Shown here: positions 37,366 to 46,065 of the stretch, one piece after another
Position numbering within the stretch: the stretch's first letter is position 1
Layout of the letters: each line of letters opens with the position of its first letter
IMG/VR virus record: IMGVR_UViG_3300046799_000011
Span: 1-64,000 of that record
DNA length: 64,000 nucleotides
Direction: 5' to 3' (one strand)
Origin: a virus
Notes under the pieces: model-generated
Seen by the model: the letters and a program-made list of their open reading frames with translations, nothing else
What the model was told of the DNA's origin: nothing
Databases searched by the model: none
Position numbers and translations under genes: made by a program

Positions 37366-37782
37366 TTACTTGGATCCGTCCGAAGTGCCTTGGAAGTCAA
37401 CGTCTGGGATGAGAGTAGCCGGACGGAACACCACTCGGTAGTGATATCCGCTGGCCTTAACCGGTGAACCCTGCTCCACTGTGTACGTCACATTGTCAGA
37501 CATTCCAGCATAGAACTTCTTGTACTGACTGGGACCAGTCTTACAGGTAACTGCAAGGTTCTTCGGGTCATCGATATTGATAGAGCAAGCTCCAGTGATA
37601 ACCAGAAGGTACTTATCAGTAATACCGTTGATCACCGTAATCCTACGATTAACTTCAAAGTGATCAGCAGCCTTGGACACGTTACTAGATGCTGTGTCTG
37701 CTTCGCTACTACAAGCAGTAGCACCAATTCCCAAAGCGGTTGCAACAAGAGTAGCAGCCACAAGCTTACACGTGCGGTTCAT
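37366..37782 (-). CDS. lipoprotein with beta-sandwich domain, 138 aa
   Basis: Signal peptide MNRTCKLVAATLVATALGIG ending in the lipobox GATAC (Cys24). The mature part is beta-rich (RRITVINGITDKYLLVITGA; KKFYAGMSDNVTYTVEQG) and matches a type of small lipoprotein widespread in actinobacteriophages. Would be anchored on the outer face of the host membrane; superinfection exclusion is a possible role, not shown. Confidence 0.8.
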   Translation of the reverse strand: MNRTCKLVAATLVATALGIGATACSSEADTASSNVSKAADHFEVNRRITVINGITDKYLLVITGACSINIDDPKNLAVTCKTGPSQYKKFYAGMSDNVTYTVEQGSPVKASGYHYRVVFRPATLIPDVDFQGTSDGSK

Positions 37783-38403
37783 TTACTTAATCTCCCACTT
37801 GTGTATGTCGTCGTTTTCTAGAAGGACTTTGTAACTCGCGTTCAGCTCTCGGAGATACACTACCATGCCCTCTGACTTAAAGCCAGAGACTGCCTTGGAA
37901 CCGTTCTGGTCAAGGTCATCCCGCAGACCAGTAACATCAAGATCGTAGAACTGACCAGCGAACAAGGTAGGAACGATGTAAAGATTAGCAATCTCGGATC
38001 GTGCCTCTGTGTGATGCAATGTCTCATACCAACGAGGGGCATTGAAGAGACTGAAACGCTTCTCCTTGAGCCCATAACCTCGCTGGATACCCAAGCCCCA
38101 CCACTCTCCGTAGTGGTCCCCAGATCCTAGCACACTGACAAGACTGTGCGCATTGTCGTACACCCAACGAGCAAATCCGAAGTTGTCCTTCTCCTTTACG
38201 GGCTGAAGGAGCCGCTTACGGGACTGAGCCCAGATGGTGTACTGATCTCCATCGATAGAGACTGTATCAACCTGGTCGGTACGATCATCATCGATATTGA
38301 ATGGACGAATACGTACACAGGAATTGGAACCGTCAATCTTCTCTGTGACCGTTACCTTTTCCTTGGAAAGGCGTGGAATAGAAGGCCACGACTTGAACTC
38401 CAT
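37783..38403 (-). CDS. RNA ligase (Rnl2/DRB0094 type), 206 aa
   Basis: Nucleotidyltransferase motif I is VTEKIDGSN with the Lys that takes AMP; further motifs are YGEWWGLGIQRGYG (III), the VSGFKSEGMVVYL segment (IV) and ASYKVLLEN near the C-terminus (V). RNA ligases of this group reseal nicked RNA, here probably host tRNA cut by anticodon nucleases. Together with the kinase/phosphatase at 55885 and the HAD domain at the left edge it forms an RNA-repair set. Preceded by AAAGGAGAAATAACAA. Confidence 0.9.
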   Translation of the reverse strand: MEFKSWPSIPRLSKEKVTVTEKIDGSNSCVRIRPFNIDDDRTDQVDTVSIDGDQYTIWAQSRKRLLQPVKEKDNFGFARWVYDNAHSLVSVLGSGDHYGEWWGLGIQRGYGLKEKRFSLFNAPRWYETLHHTEARSEIANLYIVPTLFAGQFYDLDVTGLRDDLDQNGSKAVSGFKSEGMVVYLRELNASYKVLLENDDIHKWEIK

Positions 38404-38417
38404 TTGTTATTTCTCCT

Positions 38418-38642
38418 TTAGTCCTTAGCCGCGCGTATGGCGGTACCGAAAGCTACCATCATCATACCCGCGTCATACATATCCTGGTCTTCCTCATTGG
38501 CAAACTCAGGGTGCTCGTAGTCCACCAGCGCGTCAATCTCCTCATAAGTCAGCTCCGGATTCTCTGCCTCCTTGAGGGTAAACAGCCCAACAAATCGGGC
38601 AAACTCATTCTCGGCCAGCTTAACCGCTTCCGCAAAATCCAT
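38418..38642 (-). CDS. acidic hypothetical protein, 74 aa
   Basis: Preceded by AGGAGATAGCA. Acidic and helical (DFAEAVKLAENEFARFVGLF; NEEDQDMYDAGMMMVAFG). Unknown. Confidence 0.65.
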   Translation of the reverse strand: MDFAEAVKLAENEFARFVGLFTLKEAENPELTYEEIDALVDYEHPEFANEEDQDMYDAGMMMVAFGTAIRAAKD

Positions 38643-38658
38643 TGCTATCTCCTTTGAA

Positions 38659-39042
38659 TTAGATGTACGGCTGAAGTACCGTTGTCAGGTCTACTGTACT
38701 ACCGTAGGTGGAAGGAATCAAGACCCCCTTGGTAATGCGGTTGGCCATGTTGGTTACCTTCTCAATGATGGTATAGGTGAACCCACCAGGATGCAACTCG
38801 TCGTTGTCTGTGCAAGGCAGTGTCAGACTGAAGGTACCAGGCCCGCTACTGTTGGGGGTTCCACCCAAGGAGCCGGGAAGTACAGCTACAAAGGGTGGGA
38901 TGGTAATGAATTGATCATCAGTTGCATCAGATAAAGAAGGAAGAGAGGGAATGAACTGTACTGTTCCGTTCTCCCCTGCTCCACTAATGAAATTGATGTA
39001 CTTCCCTGTCACAATAATAGTTTTTGCACCAGTAATAGTCAT
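38659..39042 (-). CDS. hypothetical beta-rich protein, 127 aa
   Basis: Beta-rich, Ser/Gly/Pro-rich protein (TKTIIVTG-like start; FSLTLPCTDNDELHPGGFTY). Resembles small head-decoration or tail-fibre attachment proteins in composition but sits among replication genes. Preceded by AAGGAAACCCT. Confidence 0.6.
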   Translation of the reverse strand: MTITGAKTIIVTGKYINFISGAGENGTVQFIPSLPSLSDATDDQFITIPPFVAVLPGSLGGTPNSSGPGTFSLTLPCTDNDELHPGGFTYTIIEKVTNMANRITKGVLIPSTYGSTVDLTTVLQPYI

Positions 39043-39055
39043 AGGGTTTCCTTAA

Positions 39056-40087
39056 TTAAGAATTAATGTCTATGACTAGTCTATACAATTCTTCCTGGAG
39101 ATCCATATCTTCACGTACAGCATCCTGTACAGCGGGTACACCATTCCACTTAAGCTCATTGAAATAGAACCAACCACCCTTTTGGGTAATGATTTTATAT
39201 CTACGGGCAAGGATAACCAAGTCCTTGGCAATATCAATTTCTCCCGCACGAAATCCCTTCTGGGAGTCAGCAAAGTAGAAGTCATAAGTACCTACCTGCT
39301 TGGGAGATCCTGCCTTGTTCTTAATGGTCTGAATCTTAATGGTCTGGCCTACGTAGAAGTCACCAGGATAACCTTCAAGCTTCTCCTTGATCCATTCATC
39401 CCGACTTACCTCTACCCGCTGATAGAAGGAGAAGTTCTTAGCCTTTCCTCCTGGGGTAGTTCTGGGGTCACCATGCATTACCCCGATCTTTTCACGGAAT
39501 TGATTAACCATAAAGCCTGTGTAAGGGCGCTCAGCACTAAAAGTACTTCCCATCTTGCGGAAGAACTTACCAAGCACCCTTGCGCCAGGCGCTACTACTA
39601 TGTCATCCATGCCCTTTATGTCTTCCTGATCCGCAATCAATGCAGGATAGGAGTCAACAACAATCAAGTCATAGCAATGAGAATTAGCGGCGTCAAGTAC
39701 AGCTTGAAGTCCAAGCTCCATGTGCTGAGTTTCCAGTACAGTTACTCGGTCATTATCAATACCGATTATCTCTGCCCATTCAACATCATAAGGTTCAGCG
39801 GCAAGCCAGAATACCATGAACTCGGGGTTAATCTTCTGGTTGTAGGCAATCGTATTCAGAATAGAGGTAGTCTTACCACTACTCTCATTACCATAGACCT
39901 CTACCCACCTGTTACCTGACCAGCCACCATTCAATGACAGATCCACTGAGCCGATACCAGACTTCAGTCTGGGAGCAATGAACATATCAGACGCAGTTAT
40001 AAGTTTGGGTATACCTGCCTTCTCCAGTTTCTTATTCTGGGAAGCCAGGAATACGGCTAAGTCATTATTCAATGAGGTACCTTCCAT
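39056..40087 (-). CDS. recA: RecA-like recombinase, 343 aa
   Basis: Walker A GNESSGKTT, Walker B-like DLIVVDSYPAL, and the RecA L2 region with NQFREKIGVMHGDPRTTPGG. Length is close to bacterial RecA. It catalyses strand exchange and supports replication restart and genome concatemer formation. The transcript appears to start from the promoter at 40115-40143, and an inverted repeat covers the start region; the first ATG has no ribosome binding site between the dyad and the codon, so internal TTG or the ATG itself could be used. Confidence 0.92.
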   Translation of the reverse strand: MEGTSLNNDLAVFLASQNKKLEKAGIPKLITASDMFIAPRLKSGIGSVDLSLNGGWSGNRWVEVYGNESSGKTTSILNTIAYNQKINPEFMVFWLAAEPYDVEWAEIIGIDNDRVTVLETQHMELGLQAVLDAANSHCYDLIVVDSYPALIADQEDIKGMDDIVVAPGARVLGKFFRKMGSTFSAERPYTGFMVNQFREKIGVMHGDPRTTPGGKAKNFSFYQRVEVSRDEWIKEKLEGYPGDFYVGQTIKIQTIKNKAGSPKQVGTYDFYFADSQKGFRAGEIDIAKDLVILARRYKIITQKGGWFYFNELKWNGVPAVQDAVREDMDLQEELYRLVIDINS

Positions 40088-40094
40088 AAATAAC

Positions 40095-40143
40095 GTAAGG
40101 GCTAGTAGAAGATAACTCTACTAGCCCTTACTGATTGTGTCAA
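40095..40143 (-). promoter_or_regulatory. recA promoter overlapped by a 15-bp dyad
   Basis: Minus strand TTGACA (40143-40138), 17-bp spacer, TAGAGT (40120-40115). A perfect 15-bp inverted repeat (arms 40095-40109 and 40117-40131) covers the spacer, part of the -10 and the transcription start. It can act as an operator or as a leader hairpin next to the recA ATG at 40087. Confidence 0.75.
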
Positions 40144-40149
40144 GCCTTG

Positions 40150-40203
40150 TTAGTGCAACTTTTCGCAGGCTAGACGGCTACACCGATGTTCCTCACACCA
40201 CAT
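40150..40203 (-). CDS. 17-residue Cys/His-rich peptide
   Basis: TTAGGAGAAACA stands before the ATG at 40203. Reads MWCEEHRCSRLACEKLH. Extremely short, but the ribosome binding site and three Cys with two His in 17 residues are unlikely for random sequence. It precedes the recA promoter and may be a leader peptide. Confidence 0.4.
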   Translation of the reverse strand: MWCEEHRCSRLACEKLH

Positions 40204-40215
40204 TGTTTCTCCTAA

Positions 40216-40506
40216 TTAAGCTAGTGGACCAGTGAACTGGTGTCGTGCATGATAAATGTTAGTGCGCTGGAATTTCTGTGACCGCTTACCTTCAGGATTC
40301 CTACGCTGCTCACGATTAGCGGGATCGGATTCGAAAGGCTTCTCAGTCTCAAGAAACTCAGCCACTTCGAAAAGAAACATCGCATTGTCAAGACGAGTAA
40401 ACATCTTCTGCTCCCTGTGTAGGCAATTCATTATAGAATCCTGCTCGTTGTACGGCTCCGCAAGAACAATACCTACGGCAGGCTTCAACGAAACGGTGCT
40501 GGCCAT
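40216..40506 (-). CDS. hypothetical protein, 96 aa
   Basis: Good coding character (VSLKPAVGIVLAEPYNEQDS) with a charged helical middle and a basic end (REQRRNPEGKRSQKF). ATG 40431 (26th codon) has an AGGA upstream and may be the true start. The first 119 nt overlap the frame at 40388-40615. Confidence 0.6.
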   Translation of the reverse strand: MASTVSLKPAVGIVLAEPYNEQDSIMNCLHREQKMFTRLDNAMFLFEVAEFLETEKPFESDPANREQRRNPEGKRSQKFQRTNIYHARHQFTGPLA

Positions 40507-40615
40507 TTACCATACCACTACGAATACCCAGCTTTTCCCAGCGTCCCCAGAGATGTGAATGCCCTGAGGACTTCTTTCTCTTCCGTCTAGTGAGCAAGCC
40601 TACTCCCCTACTCAT
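40388..40615 (-). CDS. possible overlapping basic protein, 75 aa
   Basis: In another frame, ATG 40615 overlaps the preceding stop; the protein would begin MSRGVGLLTRRKRKKSSGHS and continue WGRWEKLGIRSGMVNGQHR. It fills the 100-nt gap left between the 40608 and 40216 genes. The extensive overlap makes this uncertain. Confidence 0.35.
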   Translation of the reverse strand: MSRGVGLLTRRKRKKSSGHSHLWGRWEKLGIRSGMVNGQHRFVEACRRYCSCGAVQRAGFYNELPTQGAEDVYSS

Positions 40616-40937
40616 TCCAGTAGGGGCAGGTCTGCGTGTCTTCGTACTCGGCCAATTCCTTAAGAATCTCTGGAAGATCCCAGTCATTTGTATAGCACCA
40701 ATAATGTTCTGATACGCCACAGGCACAAGAAATGGTAAAGGCTGTTGAAAAGCCATCATCACGAGTGTACTCCGAGTAACAACCACACAACCATTCGAAA
40801 ATAGCAGGCGTAGCGGTCACAGTGGGGCACAGGATGAGATGGTTGTACTTATGGTAGTACTGCATGTCTGTACGGTAATGGTGCTGACTCTTGTACTTAT
40901 CCAGAGCCCATAGTGCCACCAGCTCATCCGCATTCAT
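40608..40937 (-). CDS. Cys/His-containing hypothetical protein, 109 aa
   Basis: Preceded by TAGGAGAGAA. Contains FEWLCGCYSEYT and SCACGVSEHYWCYTND, with a set of Cys and His that may bind metal. Unknown; sits just downstream of the ribonucleotide reductase. Confidence 0.65.
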   Translation of the reverse strand: MNADELVALWALDKYKSQHHYRTDMQYYHKYNHLILCPTVTATPAIFEWLCGCYSEYTRDDGFSTAFTISCACGVSEHYWCYTNDWDLPEILKELAEYEDTQTCPYWNE

Positions 40938-40944
40938 TTCTCTC

Positions 40945-42882
40945 CTATGCTGCGACTAGGTCAACTACTTCACAACCAGTATCAGAGGAACAAGCCAGTG
41001 TCTGACTACCGATTGTCTGGTCATACTGCTCATACCAACTCAGTTCATCCCACGGGATATCCTTGGGCATTGCAGCTACCATCTCATCGTACTGGTCCTT
41101 TGTCAAGTCCTCGTACGGTGCTTGCTGGTAGACATGATCAGAGTAGGGTAGGAAAGCCACTCCAGATAGTTCATCGAAGTTCTTCCACACCCAAGCCGCT
41201 GTTTCCAGCCACTCATCCTCTTGGATCGTTACTGTAACAGATGGCTTGTGCTCCGTAAAGTACCGCTGATATGTGAGCCACAGATCCAAATGCTTGGTAG
41301 CTGTAAGATCCTTGCGGGTAATAGCGCCCTCAGGGGCCTTAATAGGAAACGAGAATACTACTGCGGAAGCGTTCATTACATCATCTTCATAAGGAACCTT
41401 AGCGTCAATCATCAGACGTGTCAAAGGGTCCTTCTTATCAGCACGAACACGACGTACATAGTATTCAGAGTGCCAAGCATGCATTCCAGAGGCGGCATTT
41501 GTCAACTGCGACGTAGTTCCCTCGGGCTTTACGCATGTTACAGCAGCCGATCTATTAATCCCTAGGTTACGTGACCACAGGTCATTGACCAGTACCGCCA
41601 CCATGCGCAGGGCTCTTAACCAGTTCTCCAGTTCGACAGAACCTTGTGAGCCATTCAATACTGGGTGACCCAATTGCCCCGTCATAGAGACTCCTAGAAG
41701 TCTTTCCTCTTCTGTATTCTTCTGCCAAATGGGGCGAAGGTACTTGAAATCTGTAAAGGTTGACTGAATAGTTCCAAAGATGGTAGCAGCTTCAATCTTC
41801 TTACCCAAAGTTTTCAGGGTATCGTCAGGCCGCACAATGACTGTGGATAGGTTACAGAACTGGTATGGACGTAGGATAATTTCGCTACAAGGATTTGTTC
41901 CGTATTCAATGTCTGCCAGTCTACGCCCATACTTAGCGGCTTGTCTTTGAGAAGCTTCTCTATTAAAGATTCCACGCTCTCCGGATTTTGAATCATAAAT
42001 GTTCTTCCATTCCTGCATGAAGACAGACTGCTCCGGCTTTGAATTATAAACAGCAGAAACATTAGCCAATCCCCGGTAAGGGTGATTAACATACCACTCA
42101 CCGGACTTGGCTGTAGCAAGAGACTCATCTTCCAGGTCAGTCAGGGCAATAAGAGCAGAGCGTCTTACTCCTCCCACCACTACGACAGATGCAATCTTAC
42201 ATACGATGTCAAATACCTCAAGCGTGGTCAGTTTACGCCCTGTTGCGCCCTTGAAAATACCATGGACAAACCAGAAGAGTTCTTCCAGGGGTTCAGGTCC
42301 ACTAGAACGCCCTCCAAACGTCTTCAGACGGCTGCCTGCGGGACGAACAGCACTAGTATCGAAGTGGATGTCACGGCCAGCGTACAAGGCGCTTACAACG
42401 TCTCTCAGAGCTTCTGCCCAACCCTCCTTGGAATCGTTAACATAGATGTCCACAGGTGAGTGCCAATACTCAGAAGGACAAGGCTGAACTACAGGTAGTT
42501 GCTCTACGTATCTACTCTCAACAGAGAAACCTACCCCAGTTCCATTCATAAGAATATAAAGCAGCTCATCGAATGCAACTACATCATCCATAGGGAGATA
42601 GGCACAGTTATATCCTGCGATATTAGAGCGCTCAAGGGCTGGACCCGCAGTCATAAGGGCACGCATTGACCCTAGAGATTCCAGACCTACAAACTTGCTA
42701 CGAAGCATAGGCAGGGTATCAGTCAAATCGTAGTTATAGTTCTTCTGAAGATGACTTGAGAGGAAAGTAAGGTATCGATCCGAACTTTCCTCCCAAGTTT
42801 CTCTGCGTTGTTTGTCGTCGTCCCAGCGGGCATAACGAGATGTTGCAATAAAGGATTGATATGGGCTCATATTAATGGTCAC
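40945..42882 (-). CDS. nrdJ: class II (adenosylcobalamin-dependent) ribonucleotide reductase, 645 aa
   Basis: GTG start at 42882 with GGAG nine bases upstream. Catalytic-barrel features: SNIAGYNCAYLPMDD (substrate Cys), NGTGVGFSVE, GTNPCSEIIL with the thiyl-radical Cys and catalytic Glu, and VKPEGTTSQLTNAASGMH; the C-terminal tail SSDTGCEVVDLVAA carries the redox Cys. This suits the monomeric Lactobacillus-type RTPR, reducing NTPs with B12 and without oxygen-dependent radical chemistry. Together with ThyX it supports phage DNA synthesis. Confidence 0.93.
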   Translation of the reverse strand: MTINMSPYQSFIATSRYARWDDDKQRRETWEESSDRYLTFLSSHLQKNYNYDLTDTLPMLRSKFVGLESLGSMRALMTAGPALERSNIAGYNCAYLPMDDVVAFDELLYILMNGTGVGFSVESRYVEQLPVVQPCPSEYWHSPVDIYVNDSKEGWAEALRDVVSALYAGRDIHFDTSAVRPAGSRLKTFGGRSSGPEPLEELFWFVHGIFKGATGRKLTTLEVFDIVCKIASVVVVGGVRRSALIALTDLEDESLATAKSGEWYVNHPYRGLANVSAVYNSKPEQSVFMQEWKNIYDSKSGERGIFNREASQRQAAKYGRRLADIEYGTNPCSEIILRPYQFCNLSTVIVRPDDTLKTLGKKIEAATIFGTIQSTFTDFKYLRPIWQKNTEEERLLGVSMTGQLGHPVLNGSQGSVELENWLRALRMVAVLVNDLWSRNLGINRSAAVTCVKPEGTTSQLTNAASGMHAWHSEYYVRRVRADKKDPLTRLMIDAKVPYEDDVMNASAVVFSFPIKAPEGAITRKDLTATKHLDLWLTYQRYFTEHKPSVTVTIQEDEWLETAAWVWKNFDELSGVAFLPYSDHVYQQAPYEDLTKDQYDEMVAAMPKDIPWDELSWYEQYDQTIGSQTLACSSDTGCEVVDLVAA

Positions 42883-42910
42883 GTTATATTACTCCGCTGG
42901 GATGAGTAGC

Positions 42911-43309
42911 TTATATATTTCCGATATGATCTCCGCCACCCGCGTTAAGGGTGACGATAGATCCTTGCATTGTCTGGCTATCACCAGATTGCCTTGCTGG
43001 TGTTGCTTCTCCTGGTTTGGTGGGAAGACTTCTCTCACCATGACCGGATTGAGTAAAGCGTGGATGGTAACCGCATTCTCCGCAGGCAATAGCATAAGAC
43101 CCATGGGACATATACTTGTCACTCCCACAGTCAGGACAACGCCCGCCTTCCTTAAGACGGACGTTGGGCTTATAATCCTGCGGGATACTCTGCTGAGGTA
43201 AAACGGCTTGGGGTATAGTTGGGGCGTTATGCAAACCATATAAATCCCGAGAGGGAACTACTGGTGTTTGTGTTGTCTCCCCATTAAGTTTGTTCTGCCA
43301 AAAACTCAT
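42911..43309 (-). CDS. zinc-ribbon protein with disordered tails, 132 aa
   Basis: Central GRCPDCGSDKYMSHGSYAIA and CGECGYHP form a clean C4 zinc ribbon. The flanks are Pro/Gln/Ser/Gly-rich. Such proteins occur in actinophage genomes near replication or structural genes; function unknown. Confidence 0.75.
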   Translation of the reverse strand: MSFWQNKLNGETTQTPVVPSRDLYGLHNAPTIPQAVLPQQSIPQDYKPNVRLKEGGRCPDCGSDKYMSHGSYAIACGECGYHPRFTQSGHGERSLPTKPGEATPARQSGDSQTMQGSIVTLNAGGGDHIGNI

Positions 43310-43730
43310 CTGCTTCTCCGTATTTTATTAATCCCTTTTGTAGCATATGGGAAACAACCGCTTCCGCAATAGCTGTCCCTAACTTCACATTGTGAGTTCG
43401 GAATTCTAGTTTCTTTTCGTCAGGCAGTTGTTCCATAGCCGCATCGGAACGAATCAAAGCCAGAGAAGCTGACTCCGCTGCCATATAGCACAGTAAAGAG
43501 AAGTCCATACCAAAAGGCAACATGGAATGCTTACGCGTCCACATCTCTTGCGCTTCCGCTTCAAGGACATCCATACTTGCAGGATTCTGACCATATTTAT
43601 ACGGTTCATCCCGCATCTTATAGGGACCTATCATATCCCACATCATAGAGCGAAACAATTCTGTAGTGAGAGCCTGCCACGGATCAAGCGGTGTGACAGG
43701 ACTCACGTCTTCAAATGGATCCATGGGCAT
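43284..43730 (-). CDS. hypothetical helical protein, 148 aa
   Basis: Preceded by AAGAGGATAG. Mostly helical (WQALTTELFRSMMWDMIGPY; PDEKKLEFRTHNVKLGTAIA). Overlaps the zinc-ribbon gene by 26 nt. Unknown. Confidence 0.7.
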   Translation of the reverse strand: MPMDPFEDVSPVTPLDPWQALTTELFRSMMWDMIGPYKMRDEPYKYGQNPASMDVLEAEAQEMWTRKHSMLPFGMDFSLLCYMAAESASLALIRSDAAMEQLPDEKKLEFRTHNVKLGTAIAEAVVSHMLQKGLIKYGEADEFLAEQT

Positions 43731-43832
43731 CTATCCTCTTGCTCTCCTGCACCAGTCACAGGTACCCGGAAAGTTATTACCCCTATGGTATCTGTCGTGC
43801 CATGCCTTGCTATTAGGTACTGGCTCTGCCAT
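43731..43832 (-). CDS. 33-residue CxxC peptide
   Basis: Starts at the TAATG overlap with the polymerase stop and ends one base before the next ATG. Reads MAEPVPNSKAWHDRYHRGNN then FPGTCDWCRRARG. Position and overlap on both sides support it. Confidence 0.6.
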   Translation of the reverse strand: MAEPVPNSKAWHDRYHRGNNFPGTCDWCRRARG

Positions 43833-45823
43833 TACTTCCCCTCACTCCATCGGTCAACAATCTTAGCGTCTGCCTCAAGGGGAACCTTGAGTATCTGAAT
43901 TCCTTCTCCGGCCATAGCTTCTTCCAGCATAGCCTTTGCTTCCTCTGCCCTGTGTTCGGGAGCAAGCAATACCAATTCATCGTGTACAGAAAGTACAAGA
44001 GAAATCTTATCTGCTGGATTATTATGACTAGCGTAGTCCGCCTTCAGTATTTCATGAATACGAACCATCGCCATCTTGATAATTCCTGCTGCTCCGCCCT
44101 GAATAAGGGAATTGAATGCCTGCCTTTCGGCCTTCAGCCTCTTCCACCGCTCAGGACTTGTGAGATCCCACACACGACGTTCAAAGCCTGTAATGGTACG
44201 GAGACTAGGAACCTTACGGGCTCTCGCAGTACTCCATACCGCACGCTTCAACGCACTTACTTCAGGCTGTGAAGTTTCGTACTCTTCAATTCTTTCCTGC
44301 GCATATGCCAAAGACTTATCCATAGTCGCAGCAATCTTCGGGGCCATAGCACCAAAGAGAACACCGAAACCAATAGCCTTGGAGTCCTGGCGCATTTCCT
44401 TGTCTACTTCCTCTACGGGAACCTTGTACATAGAAGAGGCAGTAGCCTTGTGCGCGTCAATACCAGCATGGAATCCATCATACAATACACCACGACCAAG
44501 GTAGTGGGCAAGTACTCGGTACTCAACCTGAGCGTAGTCCGCCACCACCAGTTTGTACCCCTTGGGAGCACGAAACAGACCACGAACCGCAGTACCAAGT
44601 TCGGTACCAGGTCGGGGAATATTCTGGAGATTAGGTTCACGACAGGAGAAACGGGAAGTAACTGTACCATATTGGACTAGGTCAGCATGGATACGACCAT
44701 CGAAAATACGGCAAGGCTTCTTAGAGTCACTGGGATCTCCCAGATAACCTAGTACATAGGTACCGAGAAGCTTGGATACCTCTTGGTATTCCAATAGAAT
44801 CTGGCACAGTTTATTCTCAGGGTAGCTATCCAGTACTTCTTTGTCTGTGGAATAGCAGTAGATATCCAGGGGCTCGTTGTTATTTCTTTTCTTCTTACCA
44901 GTATCGGTAAGACTCCAAGGCTTTAGCCCCTGTCCGCCATCCTTCTTATAGCCATAGAGAATATCCTGTTTCTGTTTTGTACTACGGATATTGAATACCT
45001 TACCCGCAGCCTTGAAGACCCTTCCTTCAATCTCCTCCAGCTTCCTGGTCAGTAGGATTTCCAGGTCACGGATGGCCTGTACGTCCACTGGAGCGCCTTC
45101 CAGGTTCATAGCGAACAGAACCTCAGTCAGCTTGCGTTCGAGCCCCAGATGGTCATCTATGCCCGCTGTGAGCAGTGCCTCTTGCAATCGTCGGTACAGC
45201 AACCACGTGTACTTAGCGTCAAGCAGGGCATAACGAGCTACCTTCTTGAAAGGATGCTTCTCAATGCACTTACCAACACCTTCCTGGTCATAATCCACAC
45301 CGTAATACCATTTGATAAGAGTCTTCAGCTTCTTATCCATGGGACGCTTAGGACCACCAACAACCTGTCCGATATTCTCGTCAAGTGCCCATTGGGTAAC
45401 GATCGTATCGTGTACTGGTCCAGGAGGAATCTCTCCGAAACCAGCCTCAACAGATACGAAATCCATTACTGCGTTATGGGCAACCTTAATAATATTGGAG
45501 AAGAAAAGGGGCCGCAGGATTTCGTAGACAACACTGGGCTTAAGCTGCTCAGGGGGTGCATCATAAATCAACGGGTACTTTACTTTGTTCTTGGTATGTT
45601 CCCTTTGCAGAAGTACATTTCCGTTGGGATGACCCATAGGAATAACAATGCTTCGGCCATAGGTAGCCATGGCAATCCATACCACACGGTTATGGGCAGG
45701 AACACCACGAGTATCAGGAAGAGGACCATTCATGGATTCAATATCGAAACAGAAGGCATCCTGCTTGAGGAAGTATTCTACTTCTGCCCTTAGCTGTTCC
45801 TCTGTAAGGATCAGACCATCCAT
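43832..45823 (-). CDS. family A DNA polymerase with 3'-5' exonuclease, 663 aa
   Basis: The N-terminal proofreading exonuclease has FCFDIESMNG (Exo I), KVAHNAVMDF (Exo II) and YALLDAKYTW (Exo III). The polymerase part has motif A VADYAQVEYRVLAHYLG, motif B RQDSKAIGFGVLFGAMAP and motif C VLSVHDELVLLAPEHR. There is no 5'-3' exonuclease domain. Residues match active enzymes. It is the replicative polymerase of the phage, working with the helicase, primase and SSB encoded nearby. Preceded by GAGGTGATTTA. Confidence 0.96.
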   Translation of the reverse strand: MDGLILTEEQLRAEVEYFLKQDAFCFDIESMNGPLPDTRGVPAHNRVVWIAMATYGRSIVIPMGHPNGNVLLQREHTKNKVKYPLIYDAPPEQLKPSVVYEILRPLFFSNIIKVAHNAVMDFVSVEAGFGEIPPGPVHDTIVTQWALDENIGQVVGGPKRPMDKKLKTLIKWYYGVDYDQEGVGKCIEKHPFKKVARYALLDAKYTWLLYRRLQEALLTAGIDDHLGLERKLTEVLFAMNLEGAPVDVQAIRDLEILLTRKLEEIEGRVFKAAGKVFNIRSTKQKQDILYGYKKDGGQGLKPWSLTDTGKKKRNNNEPLDIYCYSTDKEVLDSYPENKLCQILLEYQEVSKLLGTYVLGYLGDPSDSKKPCRIFDGRIHADLVQYGTVTSRFSCREPNLQNIPRPGTELGTAVRGLFRAPKGYKLVVADYAQVEYRVLAHYLGRGVLYDGFHAGIDAHKATASSMYKVPVEEVDKEMRQDSKAIGFGVLFGAMAPKIAATMDKSLAYAQERIEEYETSQPEVSALKRAVWSTARARKVPSLRTITGFERRVWDLTSPERWKRLKAERQAFNSLIQGGAAGIIKMAMVRIHEILKADYASHNNPADKISLVLSVHDELVLLAPEHRAEEAKAMLEEAMAGEGIQILKVPLEADAKIVDRWSEGK

Positions 45824-46065
45824 TAAATCACCTCATCCATAATCATAGACTCAAGATAGTAGTAGTCATAGCCATATCGGCCTTCTCTGCGGATCACTAT
45901 CTTAAAACCAAAGTCATCCGTTTCCCACTCGTACTCATCGTAAGACTTCTCCAGCGTACTAAGGTAATCCATACCCTTCTCAGATGTTGAGCACGGAATT
46001 ACGTCATCCACATCTATACGACCGCTACCATCATAGGCATAGTGCCGAAGCATAAAGAATTCCAT
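45823..46065 (-). CDS. Tyr/Asp-rich hypothetical protein, 80 aa
   Basis: Preceded by GGAGGATTAA. Reads MEFFMLRHYAYDGSGRIDVD ... with EGRYGYDYYYLESMIMDEVI at the end. The C-terminus is similar to that of the neighbouring 46066 gene (GQYAYEKYYIQAHE), so the two are paralogues. Confidence 0.7.
   Translation of the reverse strand: MEFFMLRHYAYDGSGRIDVDDVIPCSTSEKGMDYLSTLEKSYDEYEWETDDFGFKIVIRREGRYGYDYYYLESMIMDEVI

Noticed and set aside
39182-39919. A 245-codon plus-strand frame
   Set aside because: It is entirely antisense to the RecA-like gene and has no ribosome binding site.
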